Of a DNA stretch of 64,000 bases, positions 55,075 through 63,987 are shown piece by piece. How positions within the stretch are numbered: position 1 is the first letter of the stretch; each line of letters begins with the position of its first letter. The stretch lies in assembly GCF_010671605.1 (NCBI RefSeq), contig NZ_JAABOO010000002.1, forward strand, positions 968,065 to 1,032,064, written 5' to 3'. The stretch comes from Leptobacterium flavescens (GTDB taxonomy: Bacteria; Bacteroidota; Bacteroidia; Flavobacteriales; Flavobacteriaceae). The translations under genes were made by a program, and so were the position numbers. The notes beneath the pieces were generated by a model, which was given only the letters and a program-made list of their open reading frames with translations, did not search any database and was not told where the DNA came from.

Positions 55075-55308
55075 CTATTTTATTTCTCTTACTTTTTTAA
55101 GAAATATCCATTTCATCATAAGCTTATAGCCTGAATTTGTCTGGACAACACCAAATTTAGGTGCCAGTACCGTTGCCAAAACAGCGGATATGACTGCCAG
55201 GGCAATATTACTCAGGGGAATTACATATCCCAGTGTAAAGCGGGCAGTCAAAAAAATGACGGCAAAGCACAGAAAATTATAGAGAAGGGCTTTTGTTTTC
55301 AAACTCAT
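55075..55308 (-). CDS. Small two-span membrane protein
   Basis: 77 residues with two hydrophobic spans (about 9-27 and 30-49) and a basic tail (MMKWIFLKKVREIK). No family recognised. It is 14 bp after the THUMP methyltransferase on the same strand, probably co-transcribed, and nearly abuts the convergent DUF6048 gene with 7 bp between stops. Confidence 0.65.
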   Translation of the reverse strand: MSLKTKALLYNFLCFAVIFLTARFTLGYVIPLSNIALAVISAVLATVLAPKFGVVQTNSGYKLMMKWIFLKKVREIK

Positions 55309-55322
55309 CTTTGATTCTTGTA

Positions 55323-56480
55323 TTATCGGTTAAATTTTGCTTTTTTACTCCCGGCATACATCTCGTATTTTACCAGTTTGGACTCCAACGGCCCGTTAAA
55401 GAGCTTTATTTTTCGTGAAGGGCGCAGGCCTACGAATTTAAGTGCTTCGATATTGGAAGTGATGAACCAGGCATCAGTATTAGGGTATTTCTGTTTTAAG
55501 GTATCCCCTATCTCCTTGTAAAAACTCTCCATATCCAGGTTAAGGCGCTCTCCATACGGAGGGTTAAAAACCATATGCAGTTTTTCTTCGGAAGGTTTTT
55601 CGGTAGAAAAGAAATTCTGATCCTCTATACTTATATAATCGCTTAAATTGGCGTTTCTCACATTGTCTTTTGCCTTACGGATAGCCGAAGGTGCTTTGTC
55701 GTATCCGTAGATCTTGTGATGAAATTCCCTGGTCTTTTTCAGACTGCTTTCCATGATCTTTTCGAAGAGATCTTCATCAAAATCCGGCCATTTTTCAAAA
55801 CCAAACTCTTTTCTATTGATGTTAGCAGGAATATTACAGGCTATCATAGCCGCTTCTATCGGGATCGTCCCACTTCCGCACATGGGGTCTAAAAAATCGC
55901 TTTGTCCGTCCCATCCGCTCATCAACAACATTCCTGCTGCCAATACTTCATTAATAGGCGCTATATTCGTTGCCGTTCTGTATCCGCGCTGGTGCAATGA
56001 CCTCCCGGAACTATCGAGAGATAAGGTGCACTGATCCTTCTGGATGTGAACATGTAACCTAAGGTCAGGGAATTTTACATCAACATTAGGTCTTCTTCCC
56101 TCCGTATTCCTGAATTTATCTGCAATGGCATCTTTTACCTTTAAAGCTATGTACTTGGAATGCCTGAATTTCTCTGAATAAACGGTGGCATCAATGGCAA
56201 AAGTATGATGAGTGGACATATATTTATCCCAGTGCATTTTATACACCTGCTCATACAGGTCATGCTCATTTCTTATGGTAAAACTCCTGATCGGCTTTAA
56301 TATTTTAATGGCGGTGCGCAGGCATAGGTTCGCCTTATACATAAATCCGGTATCTCCTTCAAACGATACACTACGGATCCCTTTTTGTACTCCTATCGCC
56401 CCCAGTTTGTTCAACTCTTCTGCTAAAACATCTTCAAAGCCATAGAAGGTCTTTGCAAGCATGCTGAAATTATTTCCCAT
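55323..56480 (-). CDS. THUMP-domain class I RNA methyltransferase (RlmL N-half type)
   Basis: 385 residues from ATG 56480; ATG 56489 is also in frame. The THUMP domain is at about 50-160 (VYKMHWDKYMSTHHTFAIDATVYSE). The SAM domain follows (LMSGWDGQSDFLDPMCGSGTIPIEAAMIA) with catalytic motif FNPPYGERL. The family makes N2-methylguanosine in rRNA or tRNA, as the N-terminal half of RlmL does for G2445. Its promoter box gives a very short leader. Confidence 0.92.
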   Translation of the reverse strand: MGNNFSMLAKTFYGFEDVLAEELNKLGAIGVQKGIRSVSFEGDTGFMYKANLCLRTAIKILKPIRSFTIRNEHDLYEQVYKMHWDKYMSTHHTFAIDATVYSEKFRHSKYIALKVKDAIADKFRNTEGRRPNVDVKFPDLRLHVHIQKDQCTLSLDSSGRSLHQRGYRTATNIAPINEVLAAGMLLMSGWDGQSDFLDPMCGSGTIPIEAAMIACNIPANINRKEFGFEKWPDFDEDLFEKIMESSLKKTREFHHKIYGYDKAPSAIRKAKDNVRNANLSDYISIEDQNFFSTEKPSEEKLHMVFNPPYGERLNLDMESFYKEIGDTLKQKYPNTDAWFITSNIEALKFVGLRPSRKIKLFNGPLESKLVKYEMYAGSKKAKFNR

Positions 56481-56500
56481 TGATATCATTTATTGAGAGG

Positions 56501-56508
56501 CAAAAATA
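56501..56508 (-). promoter_or_regulatory. Bacteroidota -7 box for the THUMP methyltransferase
   Basis: TATTTTTG on the minus strand; the expected start point is about 56497, 8 or 17 nt before the two candidate ATGs. Confidence 0.6.
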
Positions 56509-56661
56509 CGTTAATTTAGCACCTTTAATAAAAAAGCCGGGGAAAAGAAAGGAAAAATAAGGGGCTTAACCGTTTTTCTTTTTGATTTTCAGCTCTATCC
56601 GGGAATAACCGGCGATATTAATAACCCGATAACAAACCGAAAGATTAGTGCTACCAAATAA

Positions 56662-57336
56662 ATGATCAACTATTTTTTACCCATACTGGCCGTTTTAATC
56701 GGTTTTTTGCTGGTTCTGCTATTAAAATTCAGGAATAAGAACAATATAAAGTTATTCCTGGCATACAGCGGAGCTTTTTTGCTTTCACTCACTATTTTTG
56801 AACTTTTACCTGATGTATTTGTAGAAGGGAATACAAAGAATACCAGTGTATTTATAATGCTGGGAATATTGCTTCAGATATTTCTGGAGTTCTTTTCTAA
56901 GGGCGCAGAGCACGGTCATGTACATATTCATGAAAAACAAAATCCCTTCCCCTGGTTGTTGTTTATCAGTCTGAGCATTCATGCCGTTCTGGAAGGTTTT
57001 CCGATCAATCAGCACGACACCCTTATCTATGCCATTGTCATACATAAGATCTCAATAGCCATTATTCTGAGTTCATTTTTCCTGGAATCTTCTGTTTCCA
57101 GAGGGAAAATTGCCGTATTTCTGATATTGTTCGCTTTAATGACTCCCCTGGGAAGCGTGATCTCCGATCATGTAGAACTGGTAAAGACCTATTATACCGA
57201 GATATCGGCTTTGGTGATCGGTATCTTTCTTCATATTTCCACAACTATCCTGTTTGAAAGTTCGGAAGGACATAAATTTAACATCACCAAAATGATCGTT
57301 ATATTGCTGGGAGTTATAACCGCTTATTTTCTTTAA
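56662..57336 (+). CDS. ZIP-family metal transporter
   Basis: 224 residues with about seven hydrophobic segments. A His-rich loop is at about 88-97 (EHGHVHIHEK). The metal-path helices keep HAVLEGFPINQH and the IVIHKISIAIILSSF segment, matching ZIP helices 4 and 5. It imports zinc or another divalent metal across the inner membrane. The DUF4268 gene begins 2 bp after its stop. Confidence 0.9.
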   Translation: MINYFLPILAVLIGFLLVLLLKFRNKNNIKLFLAYSGAFLLSLTIFELLPDVFVEGNTKNTSVFIMLGILLQIFLEFFSKGAEHGHVHIHEKQNPFPWLLFISLSIHAVLEGFPINQHDTLIYAIVIHKISIAIILSSFFLESSVSRGKIAVFLILFALMTPLGSVISDHVELVKTYYTEISALVIGIFLHISTTILFESSEGHKFNITKMIVILLGVITAYFL

Positions 57337-57338
57337 AC

Positions 57339-57764
57339 ATGTTCAGCAGGGAAGAATCGAAATTAATACGTCAGGAATTCTGGACCTCATTCGGGAAGTC
57401 TTTCCCCAGGAAATGGATCCTGTACAATACCAAGATCAAGGATTTTTCCTTTAAGTTCTATTTCGATACCAAGAAGGCCATTGTAACCCTGGATATAGAA
57501 GGTAGCCTGGAAAATCGTATCAAATATTTTGAAAAGATCACCTCTCTTAGATCTATTTTGCAGAATGAATACTTTCCCGATCTGATCTTTGAGGATATTT
57601 TCATTTTAGACAATGGGAAGGAAATAAGCCGAGTTTATGTTCAGAAAGATAATCTGTGTATACACAATAAGAATACCTGGAGAGACGCCATGGAATTCCT
57701 GAATGAGCAGATGATCAAGTTTGAAGATTTCTTTGTGGAATACCAGGATATAATAAAGTCCTAG
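57339..57764 (+). CDS. DUF4268-domain protein
   Basis: 141 residues, cytoplasmic (no signal). The start is FSREESKLIRQEFWTSFGKSFPRKW, followed by IKDFSFKFYFDTKKAIVTLDI, both typical of DUF4268. The family is also found fused to restriction-like enzymes, but here it stands alone. Function unknown. It follows the ZIP gene by 2 bp, and its stop overlaps that of the convergent hemolysin III gene by 4 bp. Confidence 0.85.
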   Translation: MFSREESKLIRQEFWTSFGKSFPRKWILYNTKIKDFSFKFYFDTKKAIVTLDIEGSLENRIKYFEKITSLRSILQNEYFPDLIFEDIFILDNGKEISRVYVQKDNLCIHNKNTWRDAMEFLNEQMIKFEDFFVEYQDIIKS

Positions 57765-58390
57765 ATAACATCCGTAAGGATAAAGAGGAAATGCGAAATA
57801 CTTCCCCCTAAAACAAAAAAATGCCAGATAACGTGATTATAGGGGATCTTCCGAAGGGCATAAAAAACAATTCCAACGGTATAGAACGCGCCTCCCAGCA
57901 TTAACAGCTTAAGGCCCGAAGAAGTGGTGTTTTCAATAAGGCCGTTCATATCAAAAACAATAAGCCAGCCCATAAACAGATACATCAATAAAGAAAGAAC
58001 CTCGTACTTACCGGTAAAGAATACTTTTAGAACGATCCCGCTAAGGGCTAATGCCCAGATAACAGAGAAAATAAGCCAGCCGGAGCCACTCTCCAGGCTG
58101 ATAAGGGTTACCGGGGTATATGTTCCGGCAATAAGCAGATATATGCCTATATGATCGAGTTTACGCCATATATTTTTTCTTTTTACACTTTTAACCGCGT
58201 GATAAATACTGGAAGATGTATAAAGTACGATCAGGGAGATCCCATAAAACAGGATGCTCATGGTGCTAAAAGCAGTTTTACCGGAGTCAAAAGCCAACAG
58301 AATAACCAAAGCAGCTACACTCAGCAGTGCTCCAACGCCATGGCTTGCCGTATTCCAGATCTCTTCTGTTCTGCTTTGTAAAGTACTCAT
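57761..58390 (-). CDS. Hemolysin III (PAQR/YqfA) family membrane protein
   Basis: 209 residues with seven predicted spans. The PAQR metal-site residues are visible: ASHGVGALLSV near the N-terminus, SSIYHAVKSV in the middle, and HFFVLGGSISHF near the C-terminus. The family includes bacterial hemolysin III-type proteins and eukaryotic adiponectin receptors; bacterial members probably act on membrane lipids. A single minus-strand gene. Confidence 0.9.
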   Translation of the reverse strand: MSTLQSRTEEIWNTASHGVGALLSVAALVILLAFDSGKTAFSTMSILFYGISLIVLYTSSSIYHAVKSVKRKNIWRKLDHIGIYLLIAGTYTPVTLISLESGSGWLIFSVIWALALSGIVLKVFFTGKYEVLSLLMYLFMGWLIVFDMNGLIENTTSSGLKLLMLGGAFYTVGIVFYALRKIPYNHVIWHFFVLGGSISHFLFILTDVI

Positions 58391-58445
58391 ATAAGGTTAG
58401 TCTTTTCCGGTACAAAATGCTTACCCCTCCCCTATGGTTTTTTAT

Positions 58446-58471
58446 TAAAAAAGCCCTTTAAACAAAGGGCT
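58446..58471 (-). terminator. Terminator after the third amidohydrolase
   Basis: On the minus strand AGCCCTTT pairs with AAAGGGCT (58452-58471, 4-base loop) and is followed by U6. Confidence 0.88.
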
Positions 58472-58495
58472 CTATATTCTTAGGTTTGCCGGAAT

Positions 58496-59836
58496 TTATT
58501 TATATCTCTTTCCGTGTTTAATAACCATATCTACGTCCTGAAGAAGGCTGATATATCTCAGCACATCGCCATCTACCGCAATAATATCTGCGTATTTCCC
58601 TTCGGTTACCGTTCCTACCTTATCGGCTACTCCCATCCATAGTGCCGGCCAATAGGTTGCAGCCCTGATCGCATACATAGGATCCAGCCCAAATTCATTG
58701 ACCCATACATCCAACTCATTCCAGGTAGACTGACTGTGAAACTTCATCGGAATACCGCTATCGGTACCGATCATCAGAACCACCCCTGCTTCTATAAGTT
58801 GTTTTATTTTTCGTTCGAGGGTTGGTTTTCTTACCGGAGTTAACTGAAAATAAGGAAGTCTGTCCGGATGCTGAATGCTCCCCTTGATGTCTGCAACAAC
58901 GCTGTCGGGTAATCCGCGATGCCAGGAATCATTATCCAGTTTCTCAGGATTATCCCTGGTATATTCGTAATTATACAATCCTTCTACCGTAGGACACCAG
59001 AACAATGGTCCTTTATTCATCTGAGCAGTACGCTCTTTTATCATCTCCATTACATCTGCAGGATACTCAGGAGCTGAAGACAGGCCAGTGTGCTCAAAGC
59101 AATCCACTCCAACCTGCAGGCCTCTTCGTATTTCCTCCGGTCTGTGCCCGTGTGCCACAACTTTTAATCCGAATTTATGCGCCTCATCAACAACGGCTCT
59201 CAGTTCCTCCATTGTCATCTGGTCCTGATCGATGAGTTTAATACAATCTACACCGGCATTGGCCAGTTTTCTTATTTTTTTCTTTCCGTCTTCCGGACTA
59301 TCCACACTCCATCTGAACGCTTCGGTACCCGGATAGGGTTTATGCTGAATAAACGGGCCCGAGACGTATAAGGTAGCTCCCGGAATATCTCCCCGGTTAA
59401 TAGCATCTCTTACCTCAATACTTTCCTTTAACGGAGCTCCAAGATCCCTGGCACTGGTTACGCCTGCCATTAATAACTGGTGTGCCGATGCCGGCATTAT
59501 AACATCCTTCAGCAAAGGCGGATAGGTTTTATCCCAATAAGAATAGTCGGCATGCCCGTTAATCATAGTGTGAACGTGCATATCCCACAATCCGGGAAGT
59601 ACTGTTTTTCCTTCTGTGGAGATAACTTCGGCATTATCGGGTATTTTTACCTGTCCCATTACTCCCACCTCTTTTATAAACTCTCCTTCAATAATGATTA
59701 CGCTGTTCTTTATCGGGTCGCTCCCGAACCCATCGATAAGTGTTCCTCCCACCAGAGCTTTTACATGGCTTTCCTGAGATATTAAGGGAATGGTAATAAG
59801 GGCTGTGCAGAATAAAAGAAATAATTTTAGTTTCAT
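58496..59836 (-). CDS. Secreted amidohydrolase-family enzyme
   Basis: 446 residues with signal peptide LFLLFCTALITIPLISQ. The metal-site motifs are intact: GLWDMHVHTMI (HxH), CIKLIDQDQM near the bridging position, VVAHGHRPEEI, CFEHTGLS and MIGTDSGI. It therefore looks catalytic, unlike two of the three modules at 5733-10046. It is a prolidase or imidazolonepropionase-like enzyme exported to the periplasm; the substrate is unknown. Confidence 0.9.
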   Translation of the reverse strand: MKLKLFLLFCTALITIPLISQESHVKALVGGTLIDGFGSDPIKNSVIIIEGEFIKEVGVMGQVKIPDNAEVISTEGKTVLPGLWDMHVHTMINGHADYSYWDKTYPPLLKDVIMPASAHQLLMAGVTSARDLGAPLKESIEVRDAINRGDIPGATLYVSGPFIQHKPYPGTEAFRWSVDSPEDGKKKIRKLANAGVDCIKLIDQDQMTMEELRAVVDEAHKFGLKVVAHGHRPEEIRRGLQVGVDCFEHTGLSSAPEYPADVMEMIKERTAQMNKGPLFWCPTVEGLYNYEYTRDNPEKLDNDSWHRGLPDSVVADIKGSIQHPDRLPYFQLTPVRKPTLERKIKQLIEAGVVLMIGTDSGIPMKFHSQSTWNELDVWVNEFGLDPMYAIRAATYWPALWMGVADKVGTVTEGKYADIIAVDGDVLRYISLLQDVDMVIKHGKRYK

Positions 59837-59952
59837 GATGATTAGTATTTGTTTAAAGTTAAAAAAAGTATGAGAAACTACGTTTCTATCTTAACTTTTA
59901 ACACAAAATCAGCATCTTAGGAGTAAATTACTGCACAAAGGAAGTTAATCTA

Positions 59953-61266
59953 TTAATCGGGATAATACCAGAAAGGAATACGGGCAACCCTCTCATAACG
60001 GATGGTATCTCTCCACCGGCTTTTCCTGTTTATGACCAGTAAGTGTTTCCCCCTGTCCAGGTCTTTAAGGTCCAGGTAAGTTTCAAAACCTTTTTGATCT
60101 TTCTGATTGGTCGTGATCACAAATTCTTTTTTATAATCTGTGGTATCTATTTTAAGGGAATACATATCCTCTATGGTAGTCAGGTATTCTTTTAATAGCC
60201 TCCCTCTGGTCCTGAAATCAACGGTCCCGCTGGTAAACACCCAGTGCAATCCTCTTTTATCCTCTTTTGGTTTCAGGCTATCGTTAATGTGAAAAACATC
60301 GTCTTCCAGGTCATCGTCATAGACAATAAAAACGCCCAGATGATTCTCCGTAATCACTTTGGAGGGTATAGAGGCATCTTCTATAAGCTGAATCTGATCT
60401 CCCATCGCATCTTCATAGTTGGTTGACTTGGCAGTAATTGATGATGAGCTTTGATTTTCACTGATATAGTTGGATACACTAAAGCCCGTTCCTGCCAGAA
60501 TAGTAACCCCGATATACAAAGGCACCAGAACAAAACTAAGGCGTCGTCCGAATTTGGTATCCAGAAAATTGTAGACCATAGGCCTGTACAGAAATGATAA
60601 AGTTGTGTACTTAAATACCCAATAGAAAGGATAGTAGAAAAAGGTGGTCCATTTTTTTCGTTTTAAGCCTCCCAGGGTCATAAAATCGATAAAAGTAAAG
60701 ATCAGTCCCAGGGAAACAAATATAATCAGCGGTACTCCGAGCCAGATCTTAAGCCAATCGTCTATATTATCCTGATCCAGCCAGGTTCCGATAACAACCA
60801 ATATAAAAACCGTGAAAAGCAGTCCCAGTAAGTAAAAAACAAGCAGAAAGGTTATAGCAAAAATAACACTGCAATATTTTTCCAGTGTAGCCACATAATT
60901 ATCGAAAGAGCCTACCCTTTTCTTTAGATGCCGGGTAAATTTCGGGCTGTATCTCAGAGCGTCATAATCTATATCGCCGGATACGTATCTCAGGCCGATA
61001 GCTCCTATCCATAGCCCTCTTAAAACAACGTGAATGATCAGGTTAACAGTGATAATATACCAGGAAATAAGCAAGCCCCTCATCATGAAAGCTCCATAGA
61101 TATTATCCTTTTCTTCGGCATTAAAATTAGCCAGCTGAATAGGATCATAGACCATAAAAAGTCCGTAAATCGCGAAACCTGAAATAATTAATTCGAGTTG
61201 CCAGCTTTCCTGCTGCAGAATATCAAGCCATTTTTTAAACTTCTGATCCTGAGGATTGTTGCTCAT
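59953..61266 (-). CDS. Multi-span membrane protein with a C-terminal extracytoplasmic domain, unknown function
   Basis: 437 residues. Six or so membrane spans lie in the first 270 residues (ESWQLELIISGFAIYGLFMV; LLISWYIITVNLIIHVVLRGLWIGAIGLRYV; FAITFLLVFYLLGLLFTVFIL; LIIFVSLGLIFTFIDFM; LVPLYIGVTILAGTG). The last 160 residues are hydrophilic and acidic, with beta strands (HLGVFIVYDDDLEDDVFHI; HLLVINRKSRWRDTIRYERV). No family is recognised. It is a single minus-strand gene, 116 bp downstream of which lies the amidohydrolase. Confidence 0.75.
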   Translation of the reverse strand: MSNNPQDQKFKKWLDILQQESWQLELIISGFAIYGLFMVYDPIQLANFNAEEKDNIYGAFMMRGLLISWYIITVNLIIHVVLRGLWIGAIGLRYVSGDIDYDALRYSPKFTRHLKKRVGSFDNYVATLEKYCSVIFAITFLLVFYLLGLLFTVFILVVIGTWLDQDNIDDWLKIWLGVPLIIFVSLGLIFTFIDFMTLGGLKRKKWTTFFYYPFYWVFKYTTLSFLYRPMVYNFLDTKFGRRLSFVLVPLYIGVTILAGTGFSVSNYISENQSSSSITAKSTNYEDAMGDQIQLIEDASIPSKVITENHLGVFIVYDDDLEDDVFHINDSLKPKEDKRGLHWVFTSGTVDFRTRGRLLKEYLTTIEDMYSLKIDTTDYKKEFVITTNQKDQKGFETYLDLKDLDRGKHLLVINRKSRWRDTIRYERVARIPFWYYPD

Positions 61267-61432
61267 AGGTTGGTTTTATGCTTCATAAATATAAATGAAA
61301 ATTCTAATTTAACAAGCCTTCCAAAGTCTGCTTATCAATGTTTGGCATGAGTTGTATCGTGTTTAACGAAATTTATTGTTATGTTTAAATGCTTATCCTT
61401 GTTTTGACCCTGAATACTAAAAATCAAAACTT

Positions 61433-62089
61433 ATGAAAACCAGAAGTATTATTCTCGTATTTTGCATTGTACTGCTTAATTCCTGTATTGTAAAATCCCT
61501 GAATCCCTTTTATATAGAGGAGGCTGTAGAATTTCAGGAAGCATTTTTAGGTAAGTGGGAAGACAATAAAGACGGAAAATGGGAAGTGCTTTCCTTTAAA
61601 GCCGAAATGGAAAGGGAAACCGGAAAAGATAGATTATCTGAAGAGGATAAGGAGATCTACGAAAAGTATAAGGACGGATATCTTATTTCTTATCTCAAAA
61701 AAGAAAATGAGTCATATTTTATTGCAGTACCTTTTAAGGTAGACGATCAGGTCCTTATCGATTTTATTCCCTATCAATATGAAGACGAAGGAGGAAACGA
61801 TCTTGTAGGGCAGCACCTGGTCAAAACCCACTCGGTTGCTAAATTCGATAAGCAGGATAACGGAGATATCAAAATTACCTGGCTGGATGAAGACAGGCTG
61901 GAAGAGTTGTTTAAAAAAGATGCTATTCAGATAAAACATGAAGTAGTAGGCCTGGATAAAGATTTTATCTTAACGGCTTCCTCGGAAGAGCTTTACCGCT
62001 TTATGAAGAAATACTGTTCCTCTTCTATAAAAAACAAATGGGAGTCGTCTGAAAAACTAACCTTTAAAAGAATTAGTGTTGAGCCTTAA
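61433..62089 (+). CDS. Lipoprotein next to a LytS/LytTR pair
   Basis: 218 residues, lipobox LLNSC (Cys18). The mature part is highly charged (GKWEDNKDGKWEVLSFKAEMERETGKDRLSEEDKEIYEKYKDG) with a beta-type core (YFIAVPFKVDDQVLIDFIPYQ) and an isolated Cys near the C-terminus (KKYCSSSIKNKW). No family recognised. Its stop lies 14 bp inside the next gene, the histidine kinase, so the two are probably coupled and the lipoprotein may be part of the signal pathway or a target of it. That is an inference. Confidence 0.75.
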   Translation: MKTRSIILVFCIVLLNSCIVKSLNPFYIEEAVEFQEAFLGKWEDNKDGKWEVLSFKAEMERETGKDRLSEEDKEIYEKYKDGYLISYLKKENESYFIAVPFKVDDQVLIDFIPYQYEDEGGNDLVGQHLVKTHSVAKFDKQDNGDIKITWLDEDRLEELFKKDAIQIKHEVVGLDKDFILTASSEELYRFMKKYCSSSIKNKWESSEKLTFKRISVEP

Positions 62090-63125
62090 CCCGTACCTGA
62101 AAAAGCTAAATAATCACAACGCTCTGTTATTTAACGGAGTGTTGTGGTCTGTTTCTTTTGTTATTCTTCTGTTCATATTCTCTAAGGGAAGAACACCTTT
62201 AAAGATTGATTATATCTACACTCTTTCTTTTCTTTCTTCCCTGGTGATACCGGTACTTATTAATCTGTACATTCTGATCCCCAGGCTACTCAAAAAAGAA
62301 AAATACTGGTGGTTTATATTTGCTTTTGCAGTAAATCTGATTGTGTTTTCGCAGTTACAGGTCCTGTTTTTCGAACCGCTTATTGATACGCTTTTTCCGG
62401 ATTACTTTTTTATCTCCTATCATTCAGATACCAGGCTCATAACGATTTTCAGTATTTTTCTGGTCACTACCAGTCTGATCAAACTATCTGAAGACTGGTT
62501 TCACTTTAACCGCAATGAAAACCTGGAGTTAAAGAAAAAAAACCTGCATATAGAGGCTCAGTTATCCTCCCTGCGTTCGCAGATCAATCCTCATTTCCTG
62601 TTTAATTCGCTTAATGTGATCTACTCTTTGGCCATAGATGGAAAAAATGAAACCAAGGACGCCATTGTACAACTTTCAGACATTCTGAGGTATGTGATCT
62701 ATGATGCAGATGCGGAACGTGTTACCATAGAGGACGAACTCCTTCTTTTGAAGAATTATATAGAGTTTCAGAAATTCAGGGTGCACGGTTTTCAGAACAT
62801 AAAACTGAAGCTGGATATTGAAGACGATCAATATAAATTGTACCCGATGCTGCTGCTTCCATTAGTAGAGAACAGTTATAAGCACGGGGTTAAGGGAGAT
62901 CCGGAAGATACCTTTATCAATATAGAGATCACTCAGAAAAATGAAGCTTTCAGCTTTAAAATAGAGAATAACAATACAGAACAGGTCTATGATGTTGACA
63001 ATGAATATTCGGGAGTAGGCCTGGAAAACATCCGGAAAAACCTCAGAATTATCTATCCGGGAAAGCATCAATTTGATATTGAAGACACTGAAGATAAGTT
63101 TACCGTTAATCTCAAACTACACTAA
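62076..63125 (+). CDS. LytS/YehU-type sensor histidine kinase
   Basis: 349 residues from GTG 62076. Four predicted spans are in the first 145 residues. The cytoplasmic HisKA_7TM-free kinase domain has the phospho-accepting His in INPHFLFNSLNVIYSLA and the ATP N-box LLPLVENSYKHG, with the G box GVGLENIRKNL. This is the LytS-type (PF06580) kinase. Overlap with the lipoprotein and a 4-bp gap to the LytTR regulator make it one operon. The signal is not known. Confidence 0.92.
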   Translation: MLSLNPYLKKLNNHNALLFNGVLWSVSFVILLFIFSKGRTPLKIDYIYTLSFLSSLVIPVLINLYILIPRLLKKEKYWWFIFAFAVNLIVFSQLQVLFFEPLIDTLFPDYFFISYHSDTRLITIFSIFLVTTSLIKLSEDWFHFNRNENLELKKKNLHIEAQLSSLRSQINPHFLFNSLNVIYSLAIDGKNETKDAIVQLSDILRYVIYDADAERVTIEDELLLLKNYIEFQKFRVHGFQNIKLKLDIEDDQYKLYPMLLLPLVENSYKHGVKGDPEDTFINIEITQKNEAFSFKIENNNTEQVYDVDNEYSGVGLENIRKNLRIIYPGKHQFDIEDTEDKFTVNLKLH

Positions 63126-63129
63126 GGAT

Positions 63130-63822
63130 ATGAAAATAAAATGCCTGATCATAGATGACGAACCCTCTTCTCAAAACGTTCTTAAGAACTTTATAGAAGA
63201 CCTTAGCTTTCTGGAACTCTCTCATGTGTGTAACAATGCTATTGACGCTATAGAATATCTGAAGGCAGATACTTCTGTAGAGTTGCTGTTTTTAGACATT
63301 AATATGCCCAAAATATCCGGTTTGAGTTTTTACAGGTCCCTGCAGAATCCGCCCGATGTGATCTTTACAACTGCTTATCCGCAATATGCCGTAGAAGGTT
63401 TTGAGGTAAATGCCGTAGATTATTTATTAAAGCCCTTTTCATTTGACCGTTTTTTTACAGCTGTCAACAAGGTACTCGATAAAAGAAAGGAAGAACAGGC
63501 TAAGGATAGAGAGGCTCCATATTTAATGATCAAATCCAACAAAGTACTCCATAAGGTCTTGATAAGTGATATTTTTTATGTTGAAGCCCTTGGCGATTAT
63601 GTCAAAGTACATTTAAAGGACTCTAATATTGTTACCAACAGTACTTTTACCAATATCCTGGAAGCTTTGAAGAACGCTCAGTTTATCAGGACACATAAAT
63701 CTTTTGCGATAAATCCGGGCAAGCTTAACAGCGTATCGGGGAATCAGGCCATCATTGGCCCGTATACGGTACCTATAGGTCAAAAATACAAAGCCGATTT
63801 TATCAAGATCATTTCGGGATAG
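63130..63822 (+). CDS. LytTR-family response regulator
   Basis: 230 residues from ATG 63130; the longer frame overlaps the kinase. Receiver domain (1-120): acidic pocket Asp9, Asp10, phospho-accepting Asp56 in LLFLDINMP, and the YLLKPF lysine. The LytTR DNA-binding domain (about 130-230) has ILHKVLISDIFYVEALGDYVKVHLKD and the tail FIRTHKSFAINPGKLNSV. Such regulators bind short direct repeats; none was found nearby. A terminator follows. Confidence 0.93.
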   Translation: MKIKCLIIDDEPSSQNVLKNFIEDLSFLELSHVCNNAIDAIEYLKADTSVELLFLDINMPKISGLSFYRSLQNPPDVIFTTAYPQYAVEGFEVNAVDYLLKPFSFDRFFTAVNKVLDKRKEEQAKDREAPYLMIKSNKVLHKVLISDIFYVEALGDYVKVHLKDSNIVTNSTFTNILEALKNAQFIRTHKSFAINPGKLNSVSGNQAIIGPYTVPIGQKYKADFIKIISG

Positions 63823-63846
63823 GTCGGAAAGCTAAATTTTAAGCAT

Positions 63847-63877
63847 AAAAAAACCCCGACATTACTGTCAGGGTTTC
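63847..63877. terminator. Terminator between the LytTR gene and the 5S rRNA
   Basis: AACCC-GACA and TGTC-GGGTT pair across a four-base loop (GTAA on the minus strand), one mismatch per side. A7 is at the left end, so the minus-strand 5S transcript ends with a U-run. Orientation favours the rRNA. Confidence 0.8.
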
Positions 63878-63879
63878 AA

Positions 63880-63987
63880 AGAAGGCGGCGACATACTCTC
63901 CCGGTTGCCCAGTACCATCTGCGCTGATGGGCTTAACTACTCTGTTCGGAATGGTAAGAGGTGAGCCCCATCGCTATAACCACCTTA
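63880..63987 (-). rRNA. rrf: 5S ribosomal RNA
   Basis: Read on the minus strand it starts GGTGGTTATAGCGATGGGGC and contains the invariant TTCCGAACAGAGTAGTTAAG and GGGAGAGTATGTCGCCGCC stretches. The ends pair. Ends are given to within a few bases. The 23S gene should lie just beyond the window (minus strand), so this is the 3' end of an rRNA operon. Confidence 0.95.
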
